A stretch of DNA of 64,000 nt from Pluralibacter gergoviae ATCC 33028 = NBRC 105706 (GTDB taxonomy: Bacteria > Pseudomonadota > Gammaproteobacteria > Enterobacterales > Enterobacteriaceae), in NCBI RefSeq assembly GCF_001598855.1, contig NZ_BCZS01000017.1:49334-113333 (forward strand). Reading direction: 5' to 3'. Under the pieces are notes generated by a model. The model was not told the origin of the DNA, ran no database searches, and worked only from the letters and a program-made list of their open reading frames with translations. The position numbers and the translations under genes were made by a program. Positions within the stretch are counted from its first letter, which is position 1; each line of letters opens with the position of its first letter. Shown here piece by piece: positions 18,889-28,811 of this stretch.

Positions 18889-19665
18889 ATGTCCGAAAAT
18901 AAAAACGAACTGGAAACCCTGCTCGAGCAGGCCGCCACCGAGCCCGCCCACCGCCCGGCCTTTTTCCGCACCCTGCTGGCGTCCACCGTCTGGGTCCCCG
19001 GCGCGGCGGCGGAAGGCGAGCAGATTGTTGAAGATAGCGCGGTCGATCTCCAGCACTGGGAGAAGGATGACGGCAGCTCCGTCATTCCCTTTTTTACCTC
19101 TCTGGACGCCCTGCAGCAGGCGGTCAGCGGCGAGCAGCCCTTCGTGGTGATGCCGGCGCGCACCCTGTTTGAAATGACGCTCGGCGAGACGCTGTTTCTC
19201 AACGCCCGCCTGCCGACCGGCAAAGAGTTCACCCCCCGGGAAATCAGCCACCTGATCGGCGAAGAGGGCAACCCGCTCAGCACGCAGACCGTGCTGGAAG
19301 GCGGCGCGGCGCTGCTGCTCTCCGAAGTCGCCGAACCGCCCGCGCAGATGGTGGACTCGCTGACCGCGCTGTTTAAATCGCTGAAAACGGTCAGGCGCGC
19401 GTTTCTGTGCTCGATTAAAGAGCAGGCCGACGCCGCCCCGAATCTGCTGATCGGCATTGAAGTGGAGGGCGATATCGACGAGGCGATCCAGGCTACCGGC
19501 AGCGTAGCGATGGATACCCTGCCCGGCGACGAGCCGGTTGACGTCTGCCTGGTGGCAGAGGGCGAGCAGGGCATCAGCCATTTTATGCTGGCGCACATTA
19601 CGCCGTTCTATGAAAAGCGCTGGGGCAGCTTTTTGCGGGATTTTAAGCAGAACAGGATTATTTGA
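18889..19665 (+). CDS. sseB: SseB (enhanced serine sensitivity protein)
   Basis: A 258-residue cytoplasmic protein matching E. coli SseB (rhodanese-linked serine-sensitivity locus). It has the SseB N-terminal domain (about residues 10-120) and C-terminal domain (about 140-250, VRRAFLCSIKEQADAAPNLL). The molecular function is not established. The ATG at 18889 (MSENKNELETLLEQAA) matches the E. coli start; the frame is open into pepB but lacks a ribosome site there. Convergent with sseA. Confidence 0.95.
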   Translation: MSENKNELETLLEQAATEPAHRPAFFRTLLASTVWVPGAAAEGEQIVEDSAVDLQHWEKDDGSSVIPFFTSLDALQQAVSGEQPFVVMPARTLFEMTLGETLFLNARLPTGKEFTPREISHLIGEEGNPLSTQTVLEGGAALLLSEVAEPPAQMVDSLTALFKSLKTVRRAFLCSIKEQADAAPNLLIGIEVEGDIDEAIQATGSVAMDTLPGDEPVDVCLVAEGEQGISHFMLAHITPFYEKRWGSFLRDFKQNRII

Positions 19666-19669
19666 TGTA

Positions 19670-19697
19670 TTCCGACGGCGCGCCAGCGCCGCCGGAA
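19670..19697. terminator. Bidirectional terminator between sseB and sseA
   Basis: Stem TTCCG-CGGCGC / GCGCCG-CGGAA with one A/C mismatch and a four-base loop fills the 38-base gap between the convergent genes. Confidence 0.6.
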
Positions 19698-19703
19698 GAG
19701 ACG

Positions 19704-20549
19704 TCAGGCCGGTTCGACCGGTAAATCGCTCCTCGCCCCCCATTCGCTCCACGACCCGTCATACAGCGTGACGTCCGGCGCGCCCAGCGTTGCCAGGGCC
19801 AGAACCACCACTGCGGCAGTCACGCCGGACCCGCAGCTGGCGACGATCGGCTGCTGCAGATCAATGCCCTGGCGGTGGAAGATGGCCGCCAGCTCATCGG
19901 TGGTTTTCAGCTCGCCGTTGACCACCAGATCGCCCCAGGGCACGTTCTTCGCGCCCGGAATATGCCCGCGGCGCAGGCCGGGGCGCGGCTCGTCGGCCTG
20001 GGCCAGAAAGCGCGGCGCCGGGCGGGCGTCAACCAGCTGCGGGCTGCCTTCATGGCTGGCGACCAGCACGTCGGTCAGACGCTTAACGTTACCGGCGGCA
20101 AACTTCGCCTCAAACTCGCCTTCCGGCAGCTCAACGTCGCCGGTCTCCAGCCGCAGCTCGTCCCGCTGCCAGCCGGCCAGACCGCCCGCAAGAATCGAGA
20201 CATTCTCCACGCCGAAGGTGCGCAGCATCCACCACGCGCGCGGGGCCGAGAAGAGGTTGCCCTCATCGTAAACCACCAGGTGCTTATCGCCGCTGACCCC
20301 CAGTTCACGCATCGCTACAGCGAACGCCTCCGGGCGCGGCATCGTGTGCGGCAGCGGACTGGTGCGATCGGAGAGGGCCTCAATATCGAAAAATACCGCG
20401 CCCGGCAGGTGGCCCGCGCGATACTCGGCGGCCATATCGCGCTGCGCCTCCTGTCCCGGCGGGGCCATGCGGGCGTCAATCACCTGAATCTGCGGATCGT
20501 TGATACGTTCGGCCAGCCAGTCGGCGGCAACAAAAAAGGAGGTGGTCAT
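19704..20549 (-). CDS. sseA: 3-mercaptopyruvate sulfurtransferase SseA
   Basis: A 281-residue tandem-rhodanese enzyme that transfers sulfur from 3-mercaptopyruvate to thiol acceptors, generating persulfide or H2S. Two rhodanese domains occupy roughly residues 5-140 and 160-278; the catalytic loop SCGSGVTA places the active cysteine at 239. Length equals E. coli SseA. Confidence 0.96.
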   Translation of the reverse strand: MTTSFFVAADWLAERINDPQIQVIDARMAPPGQEAQRDMAAEYRAGHLPGAVFFDIEALSDRTSPLPHTMPRPEAFAVAMRELGVSGDKHLVVYDEGNLFSAPRAWWMLRTFGVENVSILAGGLAGWQRDELRLETGDVELPEGEFEAKFAAGNVKRLTDVLVASHEGSPQLVDARPAPRFLAQADEPRPGLRRGHIPGAKNVPWGDLVVNGELKTTDELAAIFHRQGIDLQQPIVASCGSGVTAAVVVLALATLGAPDVTLYDGSWSEWGARSDLPVEPA

Positions 20550-20724
20550 TGTGCTCTCCGTTTACCTGTAGATAGAGTGATTGTCGGCGTTTTTAGCGCG
20601 AGCGCAAGGCGCGAAATGACCAACTGCGAACGAACGCGGACTTTTAATACTATTGGTAAAAAATACTATTACGCCTACTATTGCGTCACGATAAATAAGC
20701 GGCCCCGGGGCCGGAGGTTACAGG

Positions 20725-23700
20725 ATGAAACCCTTTCGTTTGGCGGCGCTATCCCTGGCGCTGATCGCAGCATTCACGCTGTCCGGCTGTGACAACGCCG
20801 ATAAGCCCACGGCGGCGGCCCCTGCGGCGTCCGCGGATGCCGCCGCAGCACCCGCGGCGAAGAAACCCGATGCCGCACAGCTGAAAACGCTGGCGGAGAA
20901 AAGCCGGGGCAAGGCGCTGACGCTGCTTGATGCTTCGGAAGTGCAGCTCGACGGCGCGGCGACGCTGGTGCTCACCTTCTCAATCCCACTCGATCCGGAT
21001 CAGGATTTTGCCAAAGCTATCCACCTGGTGGATAAAAAGAGCGGCAAAGTGGACGGCGGCTGGGAGCTGGCCCCGAACCTGAAAGAACTGCGCCTGCGCC
21101 ACCTGGAGCCGAAGCGTAATCTGGTGCTGACCGTGGAGCCCACGCTCGTTGCGCTGAACAAAAGTACGCTGCAGCAGGGCGCGGAAAAAGAGATCGATAC
21201 CCGCGACGTCGAGCCCAGCGTCGGCTTTGCCAGCCGCGGCTCCCTGCTGCCGGGGAAAGTGGTTTCCGGCCTGCCGGTCATGGCCCTCAATGTCAATAAT
21301 GTCGATGTTAACTTCTACCGCGTGAAGCCTGAATCGCTGGCGTCGTTCGTCAGCGAGTGGCAGTACCGCAGTTCGGTCAGCAACTGGGAGTCTGAGCAGC
21401 TGCTGAAGATGGCGGACCTGGTCTATACCGGCCGTTTCGATCTTAACCCGCAGCGCAACACCCGCGAAAAGCTGCTCCTGCCGCTCGGCGATATTAAGCC
21501 GCTGCAGCAGGCGGGCGTTTACGTGGCGGTGATGAATCCCGCCGGGCACTACAGCTACAGCAATGCCGCGACGCTGTTTACCCTAAGCGACCTCGGCGTC
21601 TCGGCCCACCGCTACCATAATCGCCTCGACGTCTTTACCCAGAGCCTGGAAAACGGCGCGGCGCAGTCCGGCATCGACGTACAGCTCCTCAATGATAAGG
21701 GGCAGACTCTCGCGCAGGCCACCAGCGACGGGCAGGGCCACGTCACCCTGGAAACGGATAAAGAGGCCGCGCTGCTGCTGGCGCGCAAGGACGGCCAGAC
21801 CACGCTGCTGGATCTCAAGCTGCCGGCGCTCGACCTGGCGGAGTTCGATATCGCCGGCGCGCCGGGCTACAGCAAACAGTTCTTTATGTTTGGCCCGCGC
21901 GATCTCTATCGCCCCGGCGAGACGGTTATCGTCAACGGCCTGCTGCGCGACAGCGACGGCCGACCGCTGGCCGAGCAGCCGGTGAAGCTGGAGGTCGTCC
22001 AGCCCGATGGCCAGGTGGTGCGCACCGTGATGAGCAGTGCGGTGAACGGTCTCTATCAGCTGACCTTCCCGCTGGGCGCCGGCTCGGCGACCGGGATGTG
22101 GCACGTCCGCGCCAGCGTTGGGGATAACCAGAAGCGCGAGTGGGATTTCCACGTCGAAGATTTTATGCCCGAGCGCATGGCGCTGAAGCTGACCCCGGAC
22201 AGCGCGCCGCTCGCACCGGATGCCGGAGTACGCTTTGCGGTGGCCGGTGACTACCTCTACGGCGCGCCCGCCAGCGGCAACGCCCTGCAGGGCAAGCTGT
22301 TCCTGCGCCCGCTGCGCGACGCCGTCGCGGCGCTGCCCGGCTTCCAGTTTGGCGATATCGCCGGCGAGAATCAGTCCCGCACGCTCGATGAGGTTGAACT
22401 GACCCTCGATGAGCAGGGGCGCGGAGAGGTGACGGCCGAAAGCCAGTGGCAGGAGACCCACTCGCCGCTGCAGGTGATCCTCCAGGCGAGTCTGCTGGAG
22501 TCCGGCGGACGTCCGGTGACCCGCCGCGCCGTGCAGGCCATCTGGCCGGCGGAGGCGCTGCCGGGTATCCGCCCGCAGTTCGCCAGCAAGGCGGTCTACG
22601 ACTACCGCACCGATACCACCGTCCAGCGGCCGATGGTGGACGCCGACGGCAACGCCGGTTTTGATATTGTTTATGCCGACGCGAAGGGCAATAAAAAGGC
22701 GGTTGATGGCCTGCAGGTGCGGCTGATCCGCGAGCGCCGGGACTACTACTGGAACTGGTCCGACAGCGAAGGCTGGCAGTCGCAGTTTGACCAAAAAGAT
22801 CTGACCGAGGGCGAAGAGACCCTGAACCTTAAAGCCGACGAAACCGGTAAAATCAGCTTCCCGGTCGAGTGGGGCTCCTATCGCCTGGAGGTGAAAGCTC
22901 CGGACGATACCGTCAGCAGCGTGCGCTTCTGGGCGGGCTACAGCTGGCAGGACAACAGCGACGGCAGCGGTGCGGCGCGTCCCGACCGCGTGACCATGAA
23001 GCTCGACAAACCCTCCTACAAGCCGGGCGATACCATTAAGCTGCATCTGACCGCCCCGGCGGCGGGCAAGGGCTACGCGATGGTGGAGTCCAGCGAAGGG
23101 CCGCTGTGGTGGCAGGAGATTGACGTTCCCGTCGACGGTATGGATCTGTCGATCCCGGTCGATCAAAAGTGGAATCGCCACGATCTCTACCTCAGCGCGC
23201 TGGTGGTTCGCCCCGGCGATAAGTCGAAGTCCGCCACGCCGAAGCGCGCGGTGGGTCTGCTGCATCTGCCGCTGGGCGACGAGGGGCGCCGCCTTGAACT
23301 GGCGCTCGATGCGCCGGCGAAAATGCGCCCTAACCAGCCGCTGACGGTGAAAATTAAGGCCAGCAGCAAAGCGGGCGCGGTACCGAAGCAGGTCAACGTG
23401 CTGGTTTCCGCCGTCGACAGCGGCGTGCTGAACATTACCGACTACGCCACGCCGGATCCGTGGAACGCCTTCTTTGGCCAGAAGCGCTACGGCGCGGATA
23501 TTTACGATATCTACGGCCAGGTAATTGAAGGGCAGGGGCGTCTGGCCAGCCTGCGCTTCGGCGGCGACGGCGATGAGCTCAAGCGCGGCGGCAAGCCGCC
23601 GGTTAATCACGTCACTATTGTCGCCCAGCAGGCGCAGCCGGTGCAGCTGAATGAGAACGGTGAGGGTAGCGTGACGCTGCCCATCGGCGACTTCAACGGC

Positions 23701-25677
23701 GAACTGCGGGTGATGGCCCAGGCCTGGACCGCCGACGATTTTGGCAGCAGCGACGATAAAGTGGTGGTGGCCGCCCCGGTTATCGCCGAGCTTAACGCCC
23801 CGCGCTTCCTCGCGGGCGGCGACAGCAGCCGCCTGGCGCTGGATCTCACCAACCTTACCGACCGGCCGCAGACCCTGAGCGTGGCGCTCGGCAGCAGCGG
23901 GCTGGTGCAGGTGCAGGGCGGGCAGCCGCAGCCGGTCACCCTGGCGGCGGGCCAACGCACGACGCTGTTCGTGCCGGTCAGCGCGAAGCCGGGCTTCGGC
24001 GACGGCGAGGTGACGGCCACCGTCGGCGGCCTGAGCCTGCCGGGAGAGAACATCGCCCCGCTGCAGAAAAACTGGAAGATTGGCGTCCGTCCGCCGTTCC
24101 CGGCGCAGACCGTCAATGCCGGTGTTGCCCTGCAGCCGGGCGAGAGCTGGCGCGCCCCGGCCGCCAGCGTCGAGGGCTTCTCGCCGGCGACCCTCGAAGG
24201 CCGTCTGCTGTTCAGCGGCAGGCCGCCGCTGAACATCGCCCGCTATATCAGCGAGCTGCGCGCCTATCCCTACGGCTGCCTGGAGCAGACCACCAGCGGC
24301 CTGTTCCCGCAGCTCTACACCAACGCCGCGCAGCTGAAGGCGCTGGGTATTAAGGGCGACAGCGATGAGAAACGCCGGGCGGCGGTGGATCTCGGCATCG
24401 CCCGCCTGCTGCAGATGCAGCGCGACGACGGCGGCTTCGGGCTGTGGAGCAAAGAGGGGCCGGAAGAGTACTGGCTCACCGCCTACGTGATGGACTTCCT
24501 GACCCGCGCCGGCGAGCAGGGCTACAGCGTGCCGGCCGACAGTCTGACGAAGGGCAACAACCGCCTGCTGCGCTATCTCCAGCAGCCGTCGCTGATGACG
24601 ATTCGCTACAGCGACGACGGCGACGCCAGCCGCTTCGCGGTGCAGGCCTACGCCGCGCTGGTGCTGGCTCGCCAGCAGAAGGCGCCGCTGGGGATGCTGC
24701 GCGAGGTGTGGGAGCGCCGCGCCCGGGCGAAAGCCGGGCTGCCGCTGGTGCAGTTGGGTCTGGCGCTGAAGCTGATGGGCGACGCGCCGCGCGCGGAGCA
24801 GGCTATCGGCCTGGGGCTGAACACCGCGCGGGTCGATAAGCGCAGCTGGCTGGCGGACTACGGCAGCACGCTTCGCGACAACGCGCTGGTGCTGAATCTG
24901 CTCGAGGAGAATAAGCTGCTGCCGGACGCGCAGAACAGGCTGCTCTCTGACCTGTCGCAGGAGGCCTTCGGCCAGCGCTGGCTCTCCACTCAGGAGATGA
25001 ACGCCCTGTTCCTCGCCGCGAAGGGGCTGCAGGATAATCCGGGCAACTGGCAGGCGCAGACCTCTCTGCAGGACGAGACCCTGGGCGGCAATAAGGCGCA
25101 GTCGCGCAGCCTGACCGCCGACCAGCTTGCCGCCCTGAGCGTGACCAATACCGGCCAAAGCCCGCTGTGGCTGCGTCTCGACAGCAGCGGCTATCCGCAG
25201 TCGGCGCCGCAGCCCTTCAGCAACGTGCTGCAGATCGAGCGCACGTTCCTCGACGCCAGCGGCCGGGAGCGCCCGCTCTCTTCGCTGCGCAGCGGCGAAC
25301 TGGTGCTGGTGCATCTCCAGGTGCGCGCCAGCCAGAACGTGCCCGATGCGCTGGTGGTGGACCTGCTGCCTGCCGGACTTGAGCTGGAGAACCAGAATCT
25401 CGCCAGCAGCAGCGCCGGGCTGCAGGAGAACGGCGCCGGCGTGCAGGATCTGCTGAGCCAGATGCAGCAGGCGGATATTCAGCACGTCGAATTCCGCGAT
25501 GACCGCTTCGTTGCCGCCGTGGCGGTGCGCGCCGGACAGCCGGTGACCCTGGTCTACCTGGCCCGCGCCGTGACGCCGGGCACCTACGAGGTGCCGGTGC
25601 CGCAGGTCGAGTCGATGTACGTGCCGCAGTGGCGGGCCACCGGCGCCGCCAGCGGGCCGCTGATCGTTAAGCCGTAG
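20725..25677 (+). CDS. yfhM: Bacterial alpha-2-macroglobulin lipoprotein YfhM
   Basis: A 1650-residue periplasmic lipoprotein. The signal peptide ends in lipobox LSGC (Cys at about residue 19), followed by an Ala-rich linker. Several macroglobulin-like beta domains follow, then the thioester motif YGCLEQ with Cys1185 and Gln1188, and an alpha-helical thioester domain around 1200-1460. The family traps attacking proteases at the cell envelope. It starts after a GGAGG site and its stop is one base before the GTG of pbpC, the conserved pairing of macroglobulin with penicillin-binding protein 1C that suggests joint envelope repair and defence. Confidence 0.97.
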   Translation: MKPFRLAALSLALIAAFTLSGCDNADKPTAAAPAASADAAAAPAAKKPDAAQLKTLAEKSRGKALTLLDASEVQLDGAATLVLTFSIPLDPDQDFAKAIHLVDKKSGKVDGGWELAPNLKELRLRHLEPKRNLVLTVEPTLVALNKSTLQQGAEKEIDTRDVEPSVGFASRGSLLPGKVVSGLPVMALNVNNVDVNFYRVKPESLASFVSEWQYRSSVSNWESEQLLKMADLVYTGRFDLNPQRNTREKLLLPLGDIKPLQQAGVYVAVMNPAGHYSYSNAATLFTLSDLGVSAHRYHNRLDVFTQSLENGAAQSGIDVQLLNDKGQTLAQATSDGQGHVTLETDKEAALLLARKDGQTTLLDLKLPALDLAEFDIAGAPGYSKQFFMFGPRDLYRPGETVIVNGLLRDSDGRPLAEQPVKLEVVQPDGQVVRTVMSSAVNGLYQLTFPLGAGSATGMWHVRASVGDNQKREWDFHVEDFMPERMALKLTPDSAPLAPDAGVRFAVAGDYLYGAPASGNALQGKLFLRPLRDAVAALPGFQFGDIAGENQSRTLDEVELTLDEQGRGEVTAESQWQETHSPLQVILQASLLESGGRPVTRRAVQAIWPAEALPGIRPQFASKAVYDYRTDTTVQRPMVDADGNAGFDIVYADAKGNKKAVDGLQVRLIRERRDYYWNWSDSEGWQSQFDQKDLTEGEETLNLKADETGKISFPVEWGSYRLEVKAPDDTVSSVRFWAGYSWQDNSDGSGAARPDRVTMKLDKPSYKPGDTIKLHLTAPAAGKGYAMVESSEGPLWWQEIDVPVDGMDLSIPVDQKWNRHDLYLSALVVRPGDKSKSATPKRAVGLLHLPLGDEGRRLELALDAPAKMRPNQPLTVKIKASSKAGAVPKQVNVLVSAVDSGVLNITDYATPDPWNAFFGQKRYGADIYDIYGQVIEGQGRLASLRFGGDGDELKRGGKPPVNHVTIVAQQAQPVQLNENGEGSVTLPIGDFNGELRVMAQAWTADDFGSSDDKVVVAAPVIAELNAPRFLAGGDSSRLALDLTNLTDRPQTLSVALGSSGLVQVQGGQPQPVTLAAGQRTTLFVPVSAKPGFGDGEVTATVGGLSLPGENIAPLQKNWKIGVRPPFPAQTVNAGVALQPGESWRAPAASVEGFSPATLEGRLLFSGRPPLNIARYISELRAYPYGCLEQTTSGLFPQLYTNAAQLKALGIKGDSDEKRRAAVDLGIARLLQMQRDDGGFGLWSKEGPEEYWLTAYVMDFLTRAGEQGYSVPADSLTKGNNRLLRYLQQPSLMTIRYSDDGDASRFAVQAYAALVLARQQKAPLGMLREVWERRARAKAGLPLVQLGLALKLMGDAPRAEQAIGLGLNTARVDKRSWLADYGSTLRDNALVLNLLEENKLLPDAQNRLLSDLSQEAFGQRWLSTQEMNALFLAAKGLQDNPGNWQAQTSLQDETLGGNKAQSRSLTADQLAALSVTNTGQSPLWLRLDSSGYPQSAPQPFSNVLQIERTFLDASGRERPLSSLRSGELVLVHLQVRASQNVPDALVVDLLPAGLELENQNLASSSAGLQENGAGVQDLLSQMQQADIQHVEFRDDRFVAAVAVRAGQPVTLVYLARAVTPGTYEVPVPQVESMYVPQWRATGAASGPLIVKP

Positions 25678-25678
25678 C

Positions 25679-27994
25679 GTGCCGGCGCGCGGGCTAAAAA
25701 AATCCCGCTGGCGCTGGCCGGCGGGATTTGTTGTTTTGAGCGTCCTGCTGCTGGCGGTCGCCGACCGGCTCTGGCCGCTGCCGCTTCACGAGGTGGCGCC
25801 CGCCAGAGTGGTGGTCGCCGAAGACGGCGCCCCGCTGTGGCGCTTCGCCGATGCCGACGGCATCTGGCGCTATCCGGTGACGATTAACGAGGTTTCACCG
25901 CGCTACCTTGAGGCGCTGATCCAGTATGAAGACCGCTGGTTCTGGGACCATCCCGGCGTTAACCCGCTCTCCGTCGCCCGCGCCGCCTGGCAGGATCTGC
26001 GCGCCGGGCGCGTGATCTCCGGCGGCAGCACCCTGACGATGCAGGTCGCGCGCCTGCTCGATCCCCATCCCCGCACCTTCGGCGGCAAGCTGCGCCAGTT
26101 GTGGCGCGCCCTGCAGCTGGAGTGGCACCTCGACAAGCGCCAGATCCTGACGCTCTATCTCAACCGCGCGCCGTTCGGCGGCACGCTGCAGGGCATCGGC
26201 GCCGCCAGCTGGGCCTACCTCGGTAAGCCGCCCGCAGAGCTGAGCTACGCCGAGGCGGCGCTGCTGGCGGTGCTGCCCCAGGCCCCGAGCCGCCTGCGGC
26301 CGGACCGCTGGCCGCAGCGGGCGCAGGCGGCGCGCGATAAAGTGCTGTCGCGGATGCAGGCCCGGGGCGTCTGGCCGGCGCGGGCGGTGAAGGAGGCCAA
26401 AGAGGAACCGGTGTGGCTCTTCCCGCGCCAGATGCCGCAGCTGGCGCCGCTGTTTGCCCGCCGGGTGCTGGCCGCCAGTCGGGAAGAAAAAATCGTCACC
26501 ACCCTCGATGCCGGGCTGCAGCGCCAGCTGGAGGAGATGGCGCTTAACTGGAAATCGCGGCTGCCGCCCCGCAGTTCGCTGGCGATACTGGTGGTCGATC
26601 ATACCAGTATGAAGGTGCGCGGCTGGGTAGGATCGGCGGATCTCGCCGACGACAGCCGCTTCGGCCACGTTGATATGGTCACGGCGGTGCGCTCCCCCGG
26701 TTCGCTGCTGAAGCCGTTTATCTACGGCCTGGCGATGGACGACGGGCTTATCCACCCGGCCTCGCTGCTGCAGGACGTGCCCCGGCGCTTCAGCGATTAC
26801 CGGCCGGGCAACTTCGACAGCGGCTTTCACGGCCCGGTGAGCATGAGCGATGCCCTGCAGCGCTCTCTCAACCTGCCCGCGGTGCAGGTGCTGGAAGCCT
26901 ACGGGCCGAAACAGTTTGCCGCCCGCCTGCGCAACGCCGGACTGCCGCTCAGCCTGCCCGCCGGCGCGGAGCCGAATCTCTCCCTGAGCCTCGGCGGCGC
27001 CGGGGCGCGCTTAGCGGATATTGTCGCCGCCTACAGCGCCCTGGCGCGGCACGGGCGGGCAGGGCGGCTGCGGCTGCTCCCCGGCGATCCGCTGGTTGAG
27101 CGGCCGCTGCTGTCGCCGGGCGCGGCGTGGATTATCCGCCGCATTCTGGCGGGCGAGGATCAGCCGCTGCCCGATAGCGCGCTGCCGCAGGTGGTGCCCC
27201 TGGCCACCAAGACCGGCACCAGCTACGGCTACCGCGATGCCTGGGCGGTCGGCGTCAACGCCCGCTACGTCATCGGCATCTGGACCGGGCGCCCCGACGG
27301 CACGCCGGTAGTAGGGCAGTTCGGCTTTATCAGCGCGGTGCCGCTACTCAACCAGGTCAGCAATCTTACGCTATCGCGGGCTACGGGCGGGCTGCCCGCC
27401 GATCCGCGTCCCGCCTCGGTCAGCGGCGGCACTGTCTGCTGGCCGGGCGGCCAGAGCCTGCCCGCCGGCGACGGCAACTGCCGCCGCCGCCTCTCCGGCT
27501 GGCTGCTCGACAACAGCCAGCCGCCGACGCTGCTGCTGCCGGGCCAGGAGGGGATGCGCGGCATCCGTTTTCCCATCTGGGTGAATGCCGCAGGCGAGCG
27601 GGTGGCGGCCGACTGCCCCGGCGCGCAGGAGCAGATGCTCAGCGTCTGGCCGCTGCCGCTGGAGCCCTGGCTGCCGGCGGGCGAGCGCCGCGCGGCGCGC
27701 ATCCCCGCCGCGTCCGGGACCTGTCCGCCGCTGGGGGCGCAGGATCCGGCGCCGCTGACGCTCGCCGGCGTGCGCGACGGGGCGGTGATCCGGCGGCTGC
27801 CCGGCGAAAACCGGGCGTCGCTGGTGCTGCAAACCAGCGGCGGCGAGGGGCGGCGCTGGTGGTTTGTTAACGGCGAACCGCAGCAGGCGGAAGGCCCGGC
27901 CCTGACGCTTGAGCTGCAGCAGGCGGGAGAGTATCAGTTGGTGGTGATGGACGATGGCGGGCAGACCGCCGCCGCGCGGTTTACGCTGCAGTAG
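25679..27994 (+). CDS. pbpC: Penicillin-binding protein 1C
   Basis: A 771-residue bifunctional class A-type PBP. One N-terminal membrane anchor (about residues 15-35) precedes the glycosyltransferase domain with catalytic Glu84 in EDRWFWDHPG and GGSTLTMQVARLL. The transpeptidase domain has S342-L-L-K345 (SPGSLLKPF) and KTGT. A C-terminal beta-sandwich domain (BiPBP_C) ends the protein. The start is GTG at 25679, one base after the yfhM stop, and gives MPARGLKKSRWRW, parallel to E. coli PbpC (770 aa). Confidence 0.96.
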   Translation: MPARGLKKSRWRWPAGFVVLSVLLLAVADRLWPLPLHEVAPARVVVAEDGAPLWRFADADGIWRYPVTINEVSPRYLEALIQYEDRWFWDHPGVNPLSVARAAWQDLRAGRVISGGSTLTMQVARLLDPHPRTFGGKLRQLWRALQLEWHLDKRQILTLYLNRAPFGGTLQGIGAASWAYLGKPPAELSYAEAALLAVLPQAPSRLRPDRWPQRAQAARDKVLSRMQARGVWPARAVKEAKEEPVWLFPRQMPQLAPLFARRVLAASREEKIVTTLDAGLQRQLEEMALNWKSRLPPRSSLAILVVDHTSMKVRGWVGSADLADDSRFGHVDMVTAVRSPGSLLKPFIYGLAMDDGLIHPASLLQDVPRRFSDYRPGNFDSGFHGPVSMSDALQRSLNLPAVQVLEAYGPKQFAARLRNAGLPLSLPAGAEPNLSLSLGGAGARLADIVAAYSALARHGRAGRLRLLPGDPLVERPLLSPGAAWIIRRILAGEDQPLPDSALPQVVPLATKTGTSYGYRDAWAVGVNARYVIGIWTGRPDGTPVVGQFGFISAVPLLNQVSNLTLSRATGGLPADPRPASVSGGTVCWPGGQSLPAGDGNCRRRLSGWLLDNSQPPTLLLPGQEGMRGIRFPIWVNAAGERVAADCPGAQEQMLSVWPLPLEPWLPAGERRAARIPAASGTCPPLGAQDPAPLTLAGVRDGAVIRRLPGENRASLVLQTSGGEGRRWWFVNGEPQQAEGPALTLELQQAGEYQLVVMDDGGQTAAARFTLQ

Positions 27995-28169
27995 ATAATA
28001 ACACTACCTTTTGTAAGTGAATGTTGCCGTGCATGGTTTTATTTTAAAAAAATGTTATCTCAGTCCGTAGGCAAGGCGGAGATTGCTCATTATAATGCGC
28101 GCCAGATACGAGACCGCGTCGCAGGATGCGTCATTCACCAGAACATCTTATTAGATTCAGAGGTTATCA

Positions 28170-28601
28170 ATGGCTATTGAACGTACTTTTTCCATCATCA
28201 AGCCCAACGCGGTGGCAAAAAACGTTATTGGCAGCATCTTTACCCGCTTTGAAGCAGCAGGGTTCAAAATCGTCGGCACCAAAATGCTGCACCTGACCGT
28301 TGAGCAGGCGCGCGGCTTCTATGCCGAGCACGAAGGTCGCCCGTTCTTTGACGGCCTGGTTGAATTCATGACCTCCGGCCCGATCGTGGTCTCCGTGCTG
28401 GAAGGCGAAAACGCCGTACAGCGTCACCGCGATCTGCTGGGCGCCACCAACCCGGATAACGCCCTGGCCGGCACCCTGCGCGCCGATTACGCCGACAGCT
28501 TCACCGAAAACGGCACCCACGGTTCCGACTCCGTTGAGTCCGCGAAGCGTGAAATCGCCTACTTCTTCGCAGAAGGCGAAGTCTGCCCGCGCACCCGCTA
28601 A
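28170..28601 (+). CDS. ndk: Nucleoside diphosphate kinase
   Basis: A 143-residue enzyme that transfers gamma-phosphate between NTPs and NDPs. The phosphorylated histidine is in NGTHGSDS (His117) and the nucleotide-binding residues of the N-terminal [12 protein letters not shown] are intact. It stands alone between pbpC and rlmN with its own upstream region (27995-28169). Confidence 0.99.
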   Translation: MAIERTFSIIKPNAVAKNVIGSIFTRFEAAGFKIVGTKMLHLTVEQARGFYAEHEGRPFFDGLVEFMTSGPIVVSVLEGENAVQRHRDLLGATNPDNALAGTLRADYADSFTENGTHGSDSVESAKREIAYFFAEGEVCPRTR

Positions 28602-28723
28602 TCCTCGCCGCTTTTTAGGCCACCTTCCGGTGGTCAGAAATCATAGAGGATTCTGAAACGCGGCAAGATTGTGTCTTTGCCGCGTGCAGGCGTGGCAATC
28701 ATGCGCCAGAATTTGTACAATGC

Positions 28724-28765
28724 GACGCCCCGGAAGAGCCTGGCTCTCACCGGGGCGTCCTTTTT
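28724..28765 (+). terminator. Strong rho-independent terminator upstream of rlmN
   Basis: Ten-bp perfect stem GACGCCCCGG/CCGGGGCGTC with a 16-base loop that itself can pair (AGAGCC/GGCTCT), followed by CTTTTT. A smaller hairpin GCCACC/GGTGGT lies near 28620 just after ndk. Together they separate ndk from the rlmN operon. Confidence 0.85.
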
Positions 28766-28811
28766 AACCCACCTGGGGCCATAACGTGTAATAACGAGGC
28801 CGGAAGCGAAT

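Noticed and set aside
21583..25485. A 1300-codon open frame on the minus strand opposite yfhM.
   Set aside because: It mirrors the codon structure of a GC-rich gene whose plus-strand product has a clear lipobox and thioester motif. The antisense product is a His/Arg/Gln-rich chain without domain features or a ribosome site.
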